Positions 1 to 8,979 of a DNA stretch of 64,000 bases are shown piece after piece. Where the stretch lies: the NCBI RefSeq assembly GCF_038594945.1, contig NZ_JBCFYD010000002.1:1488001-1552000 (forward strand). The letters run 5' to 3'. Within the stretch, counting starts at the first letter, position 1. Each line of letters begins with the position of its first letter. Source of the DNA: Fodinibius sp. Rm-B-1B1-1. Lineage in GTDB: Bacteria; Bacteroidota; Rhodothermia; Balneolales; Balneolaceae. A program made the position numbers and the translations under genes. The notes beneath the pieces are model-generated. The model did not search any database and had not been told where the DNA came from. It saw nothing but the letters and a program-made list of their open reading frames with translations.

Positions 1-113
1 TAAAACTAAAAAACAGGAAGTTAGAGGCTGATACTAATCTCTTAAATATACACCGCGCATTTTTATTTAAATTTCACTTTTAAGAAATAGCCAAAGAATC
101 ATATTTTTAGCAC

Positions 114-932
114 ATGTGGTCAAAATTAAAAATACTACTTACCAACAAGATATTTTATATGAGTCTGGGCGGACTCATTATGACAGGAGCTCTATTTTTA
201 GTGCTGCTCGATTTCATTATTATGCCAGCCTATACCAATTATAACGAAGGCGTTACCGTACCCGATATTACACAAGTTTCGCTGGAAGAAGCCCAAGAAC
301 AACTTGCCTCGTATGGACTTCGATATGAAGTGGCGGAACGCCGATCTAATACGGCCTATCCCGCTGATTATGTAATTGATCAGATGCCTGCTGCCGCCGA
401 ATTGGTTAAGCCCAATCGCAAGGTATACCTCACTGTTAATACCGAATCAAACCCCACCGTCGAAGTTCCGCGTGTGGTTGATCTATCACTTCGTAATGCA
501 CGGGTACAACTCGAAAACTATGGCTTGCGCGTGGGAACCATTAGCCATATTTCTTCCCGATTTAAAAATGTAGTGCGGCAATCTGTGGATCCCAATAAAA
601 CAGTACCTAAAGGAACGGTTATAGACTTAGCTGTTGGGGATGGCCTGGGCGAAAAGATGGTTAAGATCCCTGACATTCAAGGATTACGACTTTCTGAAGC
701 CCAGCAGAAGCTACAGCAAGCGGGGCTTCGCATTGGAGAAATCCGGTTCCAACCAAGCAAAGAATATGATCCCAACGTGATTATTAATTATCAACCTCAG
801 CGACAAGAAGTAAAAGAGGGGGAAACACTAAAACTGATTGTTTCTGAACGATACGAGGCAAAAGAAGAATTAGAATCAGGAGCTGTTATTGATACTTCCA
901 ATGTTTCGGCTCCAGATACAACCAATAATTAA
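114..932 (+). CDS. Membrane-anchored PASTA-domain protein
   Basis: A short cytoplasmic N-terminus is followed by one transmembrane segment at about residues 14-36. Three PASTA repeats then follow at roughly 43-108, 115-180 and 184-247; each opens with V-x-[VI]-P and carries an A-x-x-x-L-x-x-x-G-L core. No kinase or transpeptidase domain is attached, so this is a free-standing extracytoplasmic PASTA protein. PASTA repeats in other bacteria bind muropeptides or stabilise cell-wall enzymes; that role here is inferred. The stop codon overlaps the rpe start (TAATG), so the two are probably co-transcribed. Bases 1-113 upstream are AT-rich and show no gene. Confidence 0.85.
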   Translation: MWSKLKILLTNKIFYMSLGGLIMTGALFLVLLDFIIMPAYTNYNEGVTVPDITQVSLEEAQEQLASYGLRYEVAERRSNTAYPADYVIDQMPAAAELVKPNRKVYLTVNTESNPTVEVPRVVDLSLRNARVQLENYGLRVGTISHISSRFKNVVRQSVDPNKTVPKGTVIDLAVGDGLGEKMVKIPDIQGLRLSEAQQKLQQAGLRIGEIRFQPSKEYDPNVIINYQPQRQEVKEGETLKLIVSERYEAKEELESGAVIDTSNVSAPDTTNN

Positions 933-1624
933 TGAAAATGAATTTTACACTTCCCATTTTAGCACCATCCATTTTAGCATCCGATTACACCCAACTGGGT
1001 AATGAGATTGAAAAATGTAATAAGGTTGACATACAGTGGCTCCACTGTGATATCATGGATGGACACTTTGTGCCAAATGTCAGCTATGGACCAAAATTTG
1101 TAGAAGCGGCCGGAAGTTGTACTAATGCCTTTCTGGACGTACACCTGATGATTGAAAACCCGGATCAATACATTGAACATTTTGTGGATGCCGGAGCTGA
1201 TCAGATTACAGTTCACCAAGAAGCATGTCCACACCTGCATCGTACCATCCAAAATATCCACAGCCACGGCATAACAGCCGGGGTCGCCATCAATCCAGGA
1301 ACCTCTCTGCAAACCATCGAACCGGTGATTAATGACGTAGATCTTATTCTTTTAATGAGTGTGAACCCTGGTTTTGGTGGACAGTCATTCATCGAACATA
1401 CGTATCAACGTTTGCAACAGTTAAATGCTATGCGTGATGAACACGGGGCCGGATTTTTAATAGAAGTTGACGGTGGGGTTAACCTCGATAATATCCAAAA
1501 AGTTACGCAAAGTGGTGCCGATGTATTGGTTGCAGGCAGTGCTGTTTTTAAAGCCAAAAATGTCCCTAAACGAATAGAAAACCTCATCGAGAAAGCAAAA
1601 GTGGGCAAAGGAATGGTGGTTTAG
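932..1624 (+). CDS. rpe: Ribulose-phosphate 3-epimerase
   Basis: Interconverts D-ribulose 5-phosphate and D-xylulose 5-phosphate in the pentose phosphate pathway; a cytoplasmic TIM-barrel metalloenzyme. At 230 aa it is full length for the family. Visible motifs are APSILASD near the N-terminus, the metal-site segment HCDIMDGHFVPN, DVHLMI, the phosphate loop NPGFGGQ and the C-terminal EVDGGV with catalytic Asp. The start ATG overlaps the upstream stop by one base; a second in-frame ATG lies two codons later. It also serves the arabinose locus indirectly, since araD yields xylulose 5-phosphate, but it is not part of that cluster. Confidence 0.96.
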   Translation: MKMNFTLPILAPSILASDYTQLGNEIEKCNKVDIQWLHCDIMDGHFVPNVSYGPKFVEAAGSCTNAFLDVHLMIENPDQYIEHFVDAGADQITVHQEACPHLHRTIQNIHSHGITAGVAINPGTSLQTIEPVINDVDLILLMSVNPGFGGQSFIEHTYQRLQQLNAMRDEHGAGFLIEVDGGVNLDNIQKVTQSGADVLVAGSAVFKAKNVPKRIENLIEKAKVGKGMVV

Positions 1625-1716
1625 TAAAACACAGCCGAAAGCGTTCCTTCATGATTTAATATTTACAATAAATTCATACAATTTCTTTATTTTTCGATTC
1701 ACATTTGTAATTAAAT

Positions 1717-2733
1717 TTGAGGCCATTTATCGCAGATCAATCCACTATCAGCGAAGAAACGTATGAAATAAAAGATGTTGAACCCGTACTTATTTTAGGG
1801 TTTCAGGATGAACATCTTAAAAAGATCGATCAAGCGTATCCTGAATCTAAAATAACTGCTCGCGGAAGTTCTATTAAGATTTCTGGGCCGGGTGAAGATT
1901 GTAAGGAACTGCTTGAAATCTTCACTGAGCTGGAACAGATGGCCCTCCGTAATGATGATCTTACCGATAGCGATGTTGAAACTGTTCTGGCCTTGAAGCA
2001 AAGTGACAGCAAACCCAAAAGACCAAATCCCCTACGTGATACACGTGTCACTGGTGATTTTATCCTAAACACGCATACCGGAGAAGCAATTACTGCTAAA
2101 ACACCAGGACAAAAACAGATCCTGAAAGCAGCTGCTGCAAATGATATTGTGTTTACCATTGGTCCGGCCGGAACAGGAAAAACCTATACGTCAGTAGCCT
2201 TGGCGGTGAAGGCACTAAAAGAACGAAAAGTAAAAAAGATCGTACTTGCCCGTCCCGCTGTTGAAGCTGGTGAAACACTTGGGTTTTTACCGGGTGACTT
2301 GCGCGAAAAAATTGATCCCTACCTGCGTCCACTCTACGATGCACTTGAAGATATGATTGAGTATGATCGACTGGAGATGCATCTGGCAAAAAACAGTATC
2401 GAAATTGCCCCGTTGGCCTATATGCGTGGACGTACGCTCAACAACGCATTTGTCATATTGGATGAAGCTCAAAATACAACCAATATGCAGATGAAAATGT
2501 TTTTAACACGTATTGGATTTAACAGCAAAGCCATTATTACTGGTGATATCACCCAAACTGATCTACCTCACAAACAAAAGTCGGGACTTATTTCTATTCA
2601 AAAAATCCTAAAAGATATCGATGGCATTTCGTTTGTTTACCTGGATGAAAACGATGTAGTTCGTCATAAATTAGTGCGCGATATTATCGAAGCTTACGAT
2701 AAGTACGAGAATAAAAAGAACAAAAAATCATAA
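1717..2733 (+). CDS. phoH: PhoH-like P-loop ATPase
   Basis: Cytoplasmic ATPase of the PhoH family (YbeZ type), linked to RNA metabolism. The N-terminal ~120 residues resemble a KH-like region. The ATPase core has Walker A GPAGTGKT at residues 149-156 and Walker B ending in DEAQN at 249-253, followed by the sensor segment ITGDITQTDLP. The start used is TTG; no ATG lies in frame near the N-terminus. In many bacteria phoH precedes ybeY; here it is followed after one base by a metallo-hydrolase, so that partner is displaced. The family call is firm, the exact cellular role is not. Confidence 0.93.
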   Translation: MRPFIADQSTISEETYEIKDVEPVLILGFQDEHLKKIDQAYPESKITARGSSIKISGPGEDCKELLEIFTELEQMALRNDDLTDSDVETVLALKQSDSKPKRPNPLRDTRVTGDFILNTHTGEAITAKTPGQKQILKAAAANDIVFTIGPAGTGKTYTSVALAVKALKERKVKKIVLARPAVEAGETLGFLPGDLREKIDPYLRPLYDALEDMIEYDRLEMHLAKNSIEIAPLAYMRGRTLNNAFVILDEAQNTTNMQMKMFLTRIGFNSKAIITGDITQTDLPHKQKSGLISIQKILKDIDGISFVYLDENDVVRHKLVRDIIEAYDKYENKKNKKS

Positions 2734-2734
2734 G

Positions 2735-3529
2735 ATGGCAACCAAGCAACTAACGGCCCATCCCCTTTACGAAGGCACCTTTAGCGTTGGATTAGATAAA
2801 AAATTTAATCGGATAGATCGAGAAGACCCTCCTGCCAAAGGAGCTCTTAAAATTTCTTTGAATCCATTTTTGATTCAGTCCGGTGATAAAAATATTCTTT
2901 TCGATGTAGGAATTGGTGACTTTGGCGAAGATACGAACACAGATATCATTAAAAAAAATCTTGCTGAACACGATCTGACCGAATACGATATTACTGATGT
3001 TTTTGCCAGCCATCTGCATTACGATCACATTGGCGGACTAGCCGGACGTTCATCCGGATATTGGGAACTCACCTTTCCTGAGGCCAATGTATGGGTTTCG
3101 AAAAAAGGATGGGAAAAAGTTATGGGCCAAGAGGAATATTACGATGAGGAAAAGACCGCTTTTGCTCACTTTTTAGATGCTAAAGCAAATCTGCAATTTC
3201 TGGATGACGAAGACCAACCCTATCCTGAAATAACCGTTAAAAAAATTGGTGGTCATACTGAGTTCTCGCAAGTCTTACTTTTTGATGATGGTAGTCAAAA
3301 ATATCTGATGGCTGGTGATGTATTAGCTACACGAGGAGAAGTAAATCGAAAGTTTGCAGCAAAATACGACTTTGATGCCGATCAGAGTATGAAAATCCGC
3401 AAAGAGCTAACAAAAAAGGCTTACGAAGAAGGTTACACGGTAATGGGTTACCACGATTCGCATCATCCCCTATTTAATCTCACCGACCACGACGAACAAC
3501 AAGGCTATAAAATTGAATCTATTGTATGA
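2735..3529 (+). CDS. Metallo-beta-lactamase-fold hydrolase
   Basis: A cytoplasmic MBL-fold protein with no signal peptide. The metal motif HxHxDH is seen as H93-L-H95-Y-D97-H98, followed by H174 (GGH), D195 (AGD) and H240/H243 in the C-terminal HDSHHP segment. This is a complete dinuclear zinc site. The general shape (about 264 aa, active-site Asp before a short strand) fits the lactonase/AttM-like and quinolinase-like branches, but the substrate cannot be read from sequence. It starts one base after phoH and its stop overlaps the start of the nucleoside phosphorylase (ATGA), pointing to translational coupling in one operon. Confidence 0.88.
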   Translation: MATKQLTAHPLYEGTFSVGLDKKFNRIDREDPPAKGALKISLNPFLIQSGDKNILFDVGIGDFGEDTNTDIIKKNLAEHDLTEYDITDVFASHLHYDHIGGLAGRSSGYWELTFPEANVWVSKKGWEKVMGQEEYYDEEKTAFAHFLDAKANLQFLDDEDQPYPEITVKKIGGHTEFSQVLLFDDGSQKYLMAGDVLATRGEVNRKFAAKYDFDADQSMKIRKELTKKAYEEGYTVMGYHDSHHPLFNLTDHDEQQGYKIESIV

Positions 3530-4320
3530 TGGCATATCCTGAATTTACAGGCGATATTTTCAGCTATTTGGACGAACAGGTATTGCCCGACTCCATCGAA
3601 GCTGCCATTATTTTAGGTTCTGGGTTGGGTGGTTTTGCAGATCAGATTAAAAATCCTTCTCCCCTTCCCTACCATAACATCCCTGGTATGCCGGTTTCCT
3701 CGGTAGAAGGACACGCTGGAGAACTCATTTTTGGAGAAGTTAATGGAAATAATGTGATGGCTTTTTCGGGTCGTTTTCATCACTATGAGGGGTTTTCGTT
3801 TGATGAAACAGCCACTCCGGTTTATATCGCCAATTATCTTGGGGCCAAAAAGCTTATTGTTTCGAATGCCGCCGGAGCTATCAATACTTCTTTTTCGGTA
3901 GGTGACCTTATGGTTATCGAAAGCGTTATTCGCAGTAATTTGTCAATCTCCCCACGTGGCAACAAGCGGCATCGATACAATCATCACCAATGGGTCCCAA
4001 AAGTACGGAAAATTGCCGCTGAATTAGGATTAGTAACCCAACAGGGTAACTATATGTACGTTACTGGCCCCAATTATGAGACCAAAGCCGAAATTCGTTC
4101 TTTCCGAAAAATGGGAGCTGATGCAGTTGGGATGTCTACTGCCACTGAACTTTTTGAGGCTGCTCGATTAGATCTTAAAAGTGCCGCAATCTCATTGATC
4201 ACTAATATGTCTACCGGTGTAACCGGCGATAAACTGGATCACAAAGAAGTAAAAAAAGCCGCCGATGCCCGTAAAGATGATTTTGCAAAATTGGTTACAG
4301 CTTTAATTCAAAAGCTTTAG
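3526..4320 (+). CDS. punA: Purine nucleoside phosphorylase
   Basis: Phosphorolysis of purine (deoxy)nucleosides to base and (deoxy)ribose 1-phosphate, in purine salvage. At 264 aa it matches the trimeric, mammalian-like PNP class. Phosphate-binding residues lie in GSGLGGFAD near residue 30 and in the GRFHHYEG loop; SNAAGAIN, TGPNYETKAEIR and GADAVGMST form the base and ribose pocket. Two adjacent ATGs (3526 and 3529) are possible starts; the first overlaps the stop of the upstream hydrolase by four bases. Convergent with the photolyase, with only nine bases between the reading frames. Confidence 0.93.
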   Translation: MMAYPEFTGDIFSYLDEQVLPDSIEAAIILGSGLGGFADQIKNPSPLPYHNIPGMPVSSVEGHAGELIFGEVNGNNVMAFSGRFHHYEGFSFDETATPVYIANYLGAKKLIVSNAAGAINTSFSVGDLMVIESVIRSNLSISPRGNKRHRYNHHQWVPKVRKIAAELGLVTQQGNYMYVTGPNYETKAEIRSFRKMGADAVGMSTATELFEAARLDLKSAAISLITNMSTGVTGDKLDHKEVKKAADARKDDFAKLVTALIQKL

Positions 4321-4329
4321 GCAGCTGAT

Positions 4330-5811
4330 CTATACATCCAGTGTTTGCTGGTTTCCATACTTCTCTAAGTATTTTTTTAGCTTCAACTTTTTCCGTGTGC
4401 TGTCGCTGGTCATATAGCGTACCTTGCCATATATAGGACGCTCTTGCCAAGCGCGATCAAAACGACCGAAAATCCAGAAAATACCCGAATAACTATTGGG
4501 ATCGCGGCCATCGATTGCATAACGATTATTTAGCTCAATCAGATAGGCCAACGCAATTTCAGGATTGGGCGTCCATTCAAGCACTTTTTTACCCCAAAGC
4601 ATCCGCAGGTAATTATGCATTTCTCCTTCCTCTCTGAGCTGCGTCTGCGCGGCATTCCAGATTTCATCATGCGTTTGTGATTGGGCAAATTCCTCCAACT
4701 CATAGACATATTCCCGGGGATCTTCCTTGTGTTTTTCCAACGTTTTAAGCGCCCAATCCGGCAGAGAATCGTACTGATCATATTCCGATTCGTGATGCGC
4801 GAAATGAAAACCAACCTCCCGCCATGTAATAACTTCGTCTAAAAAAGCGTCAATGTTAGGGTCTCCATTAAAAAAACCACCCGTAGATCCTTTATTAAAG
4901 GTTATACTATCCAAATCCCACCCCTTAGGCTGATGGTCAAGTACGGCATCCACTATTTCGTATTCTGATATTTTACCAAAATGCAACCATGGGCTGAGTC
5001 CACTGGTCGCATTGATATCAGGATCGTTGCGATGCTTATCATATTTTGAAAGTCTACATTGAATGAATTCTTCCAACTTATCAAGCGCTGCCTGACGTGT
5101 CCCCTGCAAATCAATCTTGCCAACTTCATGATTAATAGGCAATGAGCTGATAAATGATTCACGGTCTTCAAGTTTTTCATCTGCCGGTGGGTATTTCGTC
5201 AAAAACTCATCATCAAAAGAAATAGTATTTTCATTTTCTAAATCATCCAACGGATCTTTCTTCGGCGGATGCGTAAAACCCTCCACAAAATTACGCTGCA
5301 TAATCTTCCGGAAAAAATAGGCATTGTAAGGCGCTTTATCCGTTAATCCTAATGGGATAATCCCATTTGTATCTACCGTGACATAGGGGACCTCTAATTT
5401 GGGGGCGACTTTTTCGTTATGCTTTCGAATAATATATACCGGAAACTCATCCGAAATAATGGTACAGGCCTTATCCGCTAACTCATAAAAAAGCTCACTG
5501 CCAGTACCAGATCCATCTTCAACATAAGAGTAATAATTTAAGTCTTTTTCTTTTGCAATCGCCCTATTTTCCTGCATTCCTTCCATCAGAAAGTGATGGA
5601 AACGATCTGACGCCCACGGGTAGTCACTTTTCAACCCTTCATAAATAAGCAACGGCTTCCCCAACTTGTTAGCCCAACCCACTGCATATTCCAAAGCATA
5701 ATTATACTGAAATCGACGATTGATCTGCATCCAATATAGCACATAATCCCCATCAGGATGCGGTTCTTTCTCATTTCGCTTAAAAACTCGTTTGCTGTTG
5801 ATGTTTTTCAT
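4330..5811 (-). CDS. phr: Class II CPD deoxyribodipyrimidine photolyase
   Basis: Light-driven repair of cyclobutane pyrimidine dimers using reduced FAD. Class II membership is shown by the N-terminal YWMQINRRFQYNYAL block (class I enzymes lack it) and by the C-terminal FAD-domain signatures LSPWLHFGKIS, NYLRMLWGKKVLEW and LNNRYAIDGRDPN, followed by ERPIYGKVRYM. At 493 aa it is close to the usual 450-500. It is divergent from the GH43 pair and appears monocistronic. Class II enzymes are scattered across bacteria, so horizontal history is possible, but nothing in local base use marks it as foreign. Confidence 0.94.
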   Translation of the reverse strand: MKNINSKRVFKRNEKEPHPDGDYVLYWMQINRRFQYNYALEYAVGWANKLGKPLLIYEGLKSDYPWASDRFHHFLMEGMQENRAIAKEKDLNYYSYVEDGSGTGSELFYELADKACTIISDEFPVYIIRKHNEKVAPKLEVPYVTVDTNGIIPLGLTDKAPYNAYFFRKIMQRNFVEGFTHPPKKDPLDDLENENTISFDDEFLTKYPPADEKLEDRESFISSLPINHEVGKIDLQGTRQAALDKLEEFIQCRLSKYDKHRNDPDINATSGLSPWLHFGKISEYEIVDAVLDHQPKGWDLDSITFNKGSTGGFFNGDPNIDAFLDEVITWREVGFHFAHHESEYDQYDSLPDWALKTLEKHKEDPREYVYELEEFAQSQTHDEIWNAAQTQLREEGEMHNYLRMLWGKKVLEWTPNPEIALAYLIELNNRYAIDGRDPNSYSGIFWIFGRFDRAWQERPIYGKVRYMTSDSTRKKLKLKKYLEKYGNQQTLDV

Positions 5812-5917
5812 AAAGTAAAATTATTCAAACTGTCTTGAGCTTAGCAACAGCTATTATCCCCTGCACATTCCAACAAAAATTAACTGCTTGCAAAAATAAC
5901 AATAAATGCCTATTAAT

Positions 5918-5936
5918 AAGTGTATTTTAAACACTT
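5918..5936. promoter_or_regulatory. Candidate arabinose-regulator operator, perfect palindrome
   Basis: AAGTGT-ATTTTAA-ACACTT, a perfect 6-7-6 palindrome 24 bases upstream of the chosen GH43 start. The same architecture occurs upstream of araB and twice upstream of susC. The site lies inside the longest open frame of the GH43 gene, which argues that the ATG at 5906 is not the true start. Binding by the NUDIX-HTH regulator at 14.8-15.5 kb is inferred. Confidence 0.7.
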
Positions 5937-5959
5937 TGCATATTCCATTTGTGACCATA

Positions 5960-6976
5960 ATGCCTATGAATTCGTATTTATCAGTACGATGGATTATTCT
6001 GTTTTCTCTCACATTTGTAATTAACTTCTTTATTCCTAATACCGCCCAATCACAAAGTACCCATGTGCATGATCCGGTAATGATTGAAGAGAATGGTACG
6101 TACTATCTGTTCAGTACGGGTCGGGGGATTTCCGTGCAATCATCCAACAATCTGGAGGATTGGACACGTGAGAAACCGGTTTTCAAAAATGCCCCTAATT
6201 GGACTACAGAAACACACCCCAATTTTAGGAATCACATTTGGGCACCAGATATTGTTGAGTATAACGATACCTACTACCTCTACTACTCCGTTTCTCGATT
6301 TGGCACCAACAATTCTGCCATCGGCGTAGCCACTAATAAAACACTTGATCCGGATGCCCCCGGTTTTGAATGGAAAGATCGGGGCATAGTTGTACGATCT
6401 GTACCTGGTCGCGATATGTGGAATGCCATTGACCCTAATCTAACCTTCGATAAGAAAGGCAATCCGTGGCTTACCTTTGGTTCGTATTGGTTGGGAATTA
6501 AGACCGTTCAACTCCAAGATAACCTCACAGAAACTGCCCCTGCTTTTGAATCTTGGCAAACCATAGCATCCCGGCATCGTTACTGGAAATTAGATGAGCG
6601 TGATGCGGGGAATAGTTCCAATGGAGATATAGAAGCCCCATTTATTTTCAAGAAAGATGGATATTATTACCTGTTTGTATCTTGGGATCAGTGCTGCTCT
6701 GGCAAAGAAAGTACCTATAAAATTGTAGTGGGACGATCCCGTAATATCACCGGTCCATATCGCGATCGAGCTAATCGCAAAATGACACACGGCGGTGGAA
6801 CCTTGGTAGCTAAAGGTAATGAGCAATGGGCCGCTGTAGGACATAATGCCGCTTATACGTTCGACGGCACCGACTACCTGGTTTTTCACGGCTATGATAA
6901 TTCGGATGAGGGCAATGCCAAACTTATCATCAAGGAAATTTCTTGGGATGATGGCTGGCCAACTATTTCGCTATAA
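5960..6976 (+). CDS. GH43 arabinan endo-1,5-alpha-L-arabinosidase (first of tandem pair)
   Basis: Exported five-bladed propeller hydrolase that cleaves alpha-1,5-arabinan. An N-terminal hydrophobic segment ending at AQSQ is a signal peptide without a lipobox, so it is probably periplasmic or secreted. The three GH43 acidic residues are present: D38 (base, HDPVM), D158 (pKa modulator, IDPNL) and E225 (acid, EAPFIF). The DxCC motif followed by SGKESTYKI and ITGPY is typical of arabinanases of this family. Starts at 5906, 5960 and 5966 are possible; 5960 or 5966 leaves a clean signal peptide and places the operator upstream. The neighbour at 7022 is a close paralogue. Confidence 0.9.
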   Translation: MPMNSYLSVRWIILFSLTFVINFFIPNTAQSQSTHVHDPVMIEENGTYYLFSTGRGISVQSSNNLEDWTREKPVFKNAPNWTTETHPNFRNHIWAPDIVEYNDTYYLYYSVSRFGTNNSAIGVATNKTLDPDAPGFEWKDRGIVVRSVPGRDMWNAIDPNLTFDKKGNPWLTFGSYWLGIKTVQLQDNLTETAPAFESWQTIASRHRYWKLDERDAGNSSNGDIEAPFIFKKDGYYYLFVSWDQCCSGKESTYKIVVGRSRNITGPYRDRANRKMTHGGGTLVAKGNEQWAAVGHNAAYTFDGTDYLVFHGYDNSDEGNAKLIIKEISWDDGWPTISL

Positions 6977-7021
6977 CAATATTCTAAAATATGTATCCTT
7001 AAACACTAACAATACATTGCC

Positions 7022-8104
7022 ATGAAACGCTTACTAATTGTTTTTGTACTAAGCTTTGCTGCACTAATCAGTTTAACGATAGAACCGACTCAAGCCCAGT
7101 CAGATCGAGATCAAATTCCTATTCATGATCCGGTTATGATCGAGGATGACGGCACGTATTACGCCTTTGGAACCGGCAAGGGTATAGCTGTTTGGTCTTC
7201 TCCAGATATGAAGAACTGGCAACCCGAAGACCCTGTTTTCGATTCCGCCCCAGAGTGGAGTCTGGAACTTGTCCCTAATTTCGACAATGTGATTTGGGCC
7301 CCTGATATCGCTGAACACAACGGCACTTTTTACCTTTATTATTCAGTTTCTCAATTTGGTCGCAATAATTCAGCAATTGGAGTTGCCACAAATAAGACCC
7401 TAAATCCCGAGTCTCCTGACTTTGAATGGGTGGACCAAGGTATTGTTGTACAATCAGTGCCAGGGCGTGATATGTGGAATGCCATTGATCCTAACCTGGC
7501 ATTTGACGATGAGGGCACACCATGGCTATCATTTGGCTCTTTTTGGATGGGATTAAAAATAGTAAAACTAAAGGATACCCTTACCGAAGTTGTCGAAGCA
7601 CCACAAAAGCAAGAATGGCACACTATTGCTGCTCGACATCGTCATTGGAAGGTAGATGAACGCGATGCAGGCGATGCAGCTAATCCCGAGTTGAACTATG
7701 AAAAATTGTACTCTGAAGATTTGCTCGAAGCAAATAAAAATATGGAAAATGGTGCCGTAGAAGCTCCATTTATCTTTAAAAAGAACGACTACTATTACCT
7801 CTTTGTTTCTATGGATCGTTGTTGCCGTGGCCTTAATAGCTCGTATAAAATTAAAGTAGGCCGATCCAAAAATATTACTGGTCCATACTTGGATAAATCT
7901 GGTGAAAAATTAATTCATGGTGGAGGAACACTTATTGCCAAAGAGGATGAAAACTGGGCTGCGGTAGGACATCAAGCTGCTTACACCTTTAATGGTACTG
8001 ATTACCTTATTTTTCATGGCTATGACAAATCTGATGAAGGAAAAGCCAAGCTAATCATCCGTCAAATAAATTGGGATAACAACTGGCCCGAAATTTCACT
8101 TTAA
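7022..8104 (+). CDS. GH43 arabinan endo-1,5-alpha-L-arabinosidase (second of tandem pair)
   Basis: Paralogue of the gene 45 bases upstream, sharing most of its motifs and presumably produced by tandem duplication. Signal peptide at residues 1-26 ends at TQAQ; no lipobox. Catalytic triad D36, D156 and E247 is intact. It differs from its twin by an insertion of about 20 residues (around residues 220-242) just before the catalytic acid, a region that could shape the active-site cleft and so substrate length preference. A single ACACTA half-site (7003-7008) lies just upstream, but the intact operator is in front of the first gene, so the pair is likely one transcript. Confidence 0.9.
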   Translation: MKRLLIVFVLSFAALISLTIEPTQAQSDRDQIPIHDPVMIEDDGTYYAFGTGKGIAVWSSPDMKNWQPEDPVFDSAPEWSLELVPNFDNVIWAPDIAEHNGTFYLYYSVSQFGRNNSAIGVATNKTLNPESPDFEWVDQGIVVQSVPGRDMWNAIDPNLAFDDEGTPWLSFGSFWMGLKIVKLKDTLTEVVEAPQKQEWHTIAARHRHWKVDERDAGDAANPELNYEKLYSEDLLEANKNMENGAVEAPFIFKKNDYYYLFVSMDRCCRGLNSSYKIKVGRSKNITGPYLDKSGEKLIHGGGTLIAKEDENWAAVGHQAAYTFNGTDYLIFHGYDKSDEGKAKLIIRQINWDNNWPEISL

Positions 8105-8220
8105 CCATTTACTATTTTATCTGGATTCTCTTATTAACACGGAATGGATTCCGATGCTTTGAAGTTGTACTTCCTTAAAATTTATCTCAAAAAGCGAATA
8201 TATATACCAATCTAAATAAA

Positions 8221-8889
8221 ATGGCTAACACACCTGGAGTAATTTTTGACATGGATGGTGTAATTGTTGATAGCAATCCTGCTCATAAAAAAGCCATCCA
8301 AATATTTTGTAAAAAACATAATCAGGATGTATCCAAAACTTTTCTTGAAAACCGATTATACGGTCGTACAAATAAAGAATGGATACCTGAACTTTTTGGA
8401 AAAATCAGTGATAAAAAACTCCAAGAACTCGCAGATGAGAAGGAGCAGATGTTTCGTGATATGTTTGCACCAGAAGATCACATTGTTGAAGGTATTCATA
8501 GCTTTTTGGATGAGTTAAAAAACAACAATATCCCAATGGCTGTTGCAACATCAGCACCCGGCGAAAACGCCGATTATATTCTGTCTGGACTCTCTATAGC
8601 CCATTATTTTGATGCTATCTTGGATTCTTCACACGTTACCACCGGTAAACCTGATCCTGAGGTTTATTTAAAGGCTGCTGATCACCTAAATAAAAAACCT
8701 ACTAACTGTATTGTTTTTGAGGATTCCGTTTCGGGGGTAGCAGCAGGTCGCAAAGCCGGAGCAGAGGTAGTAGGTGTACTGACAACCCATACAAATGAAG
8801 AGTTATCTCCCTGTGCGATGACCATTAATAACTTTGTTGACCTTACCGTTCAACAAACCACTGAATTAATTTATTCTCTGAAAAAATAA
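8221..8889 (+). CDS. HAD-superfamily phosphatase, beta-phosphoglucomutase-like
   Basis: Cytoplasmic HAD subfamily IA protein, 222 aa. Motif I is D10-M-D12-G-V with the Asp nucleophile and acid/base Asp; motif II Thr/Ser lies in ATSAPGENA; motif III Lys in TGKPDPEVYLKAA; motif IV acidic residues in VFEDSVSGVAAG. The four-helix cap inserted after motif I is of the beta-phosphoglucomutase/sugar-phosphatase type. The substrate may be a sugar phosphate, given that it sits 116 bases downstream of the GH43 pair and ends at a strong terminator, but it could equally be a housekeeping phosphatase such as a phosphoglycolate or pyrophosphate hydrolase. Confidence 0.88.
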   Translation: MANTPGVIFDMDGVIVDSNPAHKKAIQIFCKKHNQDVSKTFLENRLYGRTNKEWIPELFGKISDKKLQELADEKEQMFRDMFAPEDHIVEGIHSFLDELKNNNIPMAVATSAPGENADYILSGLSIAHYFDAILDSSHVTTGKPDPEVYLKAADHLNKKPTNCIVFEDSVSGVAAGRKAGAEVVGVLTTHTNEELSPCAMTINNFVDLTVQQTTELIYSLKK

Positions 8890-8923
8890 TTACCCCCTCA
8901 CTTAGAGCGTCTTTTCTAATAAA

Positions 8924-8954
8924 AAAGGTCCGTCGATATTTTCGACGGACCTTT
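8924..8954. terminator. Bidirectional rho-independent terminator
   Basis: A perfect 13-bp stem (AAAGGTCCGTCGA with its complement) and a 5-base loop, flanked by an A-run on the left and T-rich sequence on the right. It lies between the convergent HAD gene and the symporter gene and can serve both strands. Confidence 0.85.
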
Positions 8955-8979
8955 CTATTTATAAATATTTCCACTCTCT

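Noticed and set aside
2735-3529. MBL protein as a beta-lactamase
   Set aside because: No signal peptide and a lactonase-like layout; it sits in a housekeeping operon.
6996-7008. A fifth regulator site upstream of the second GH43 gene
   Set aside because: Only one half (ACACTA) matches; the partner half does not at a 7-base spacing.
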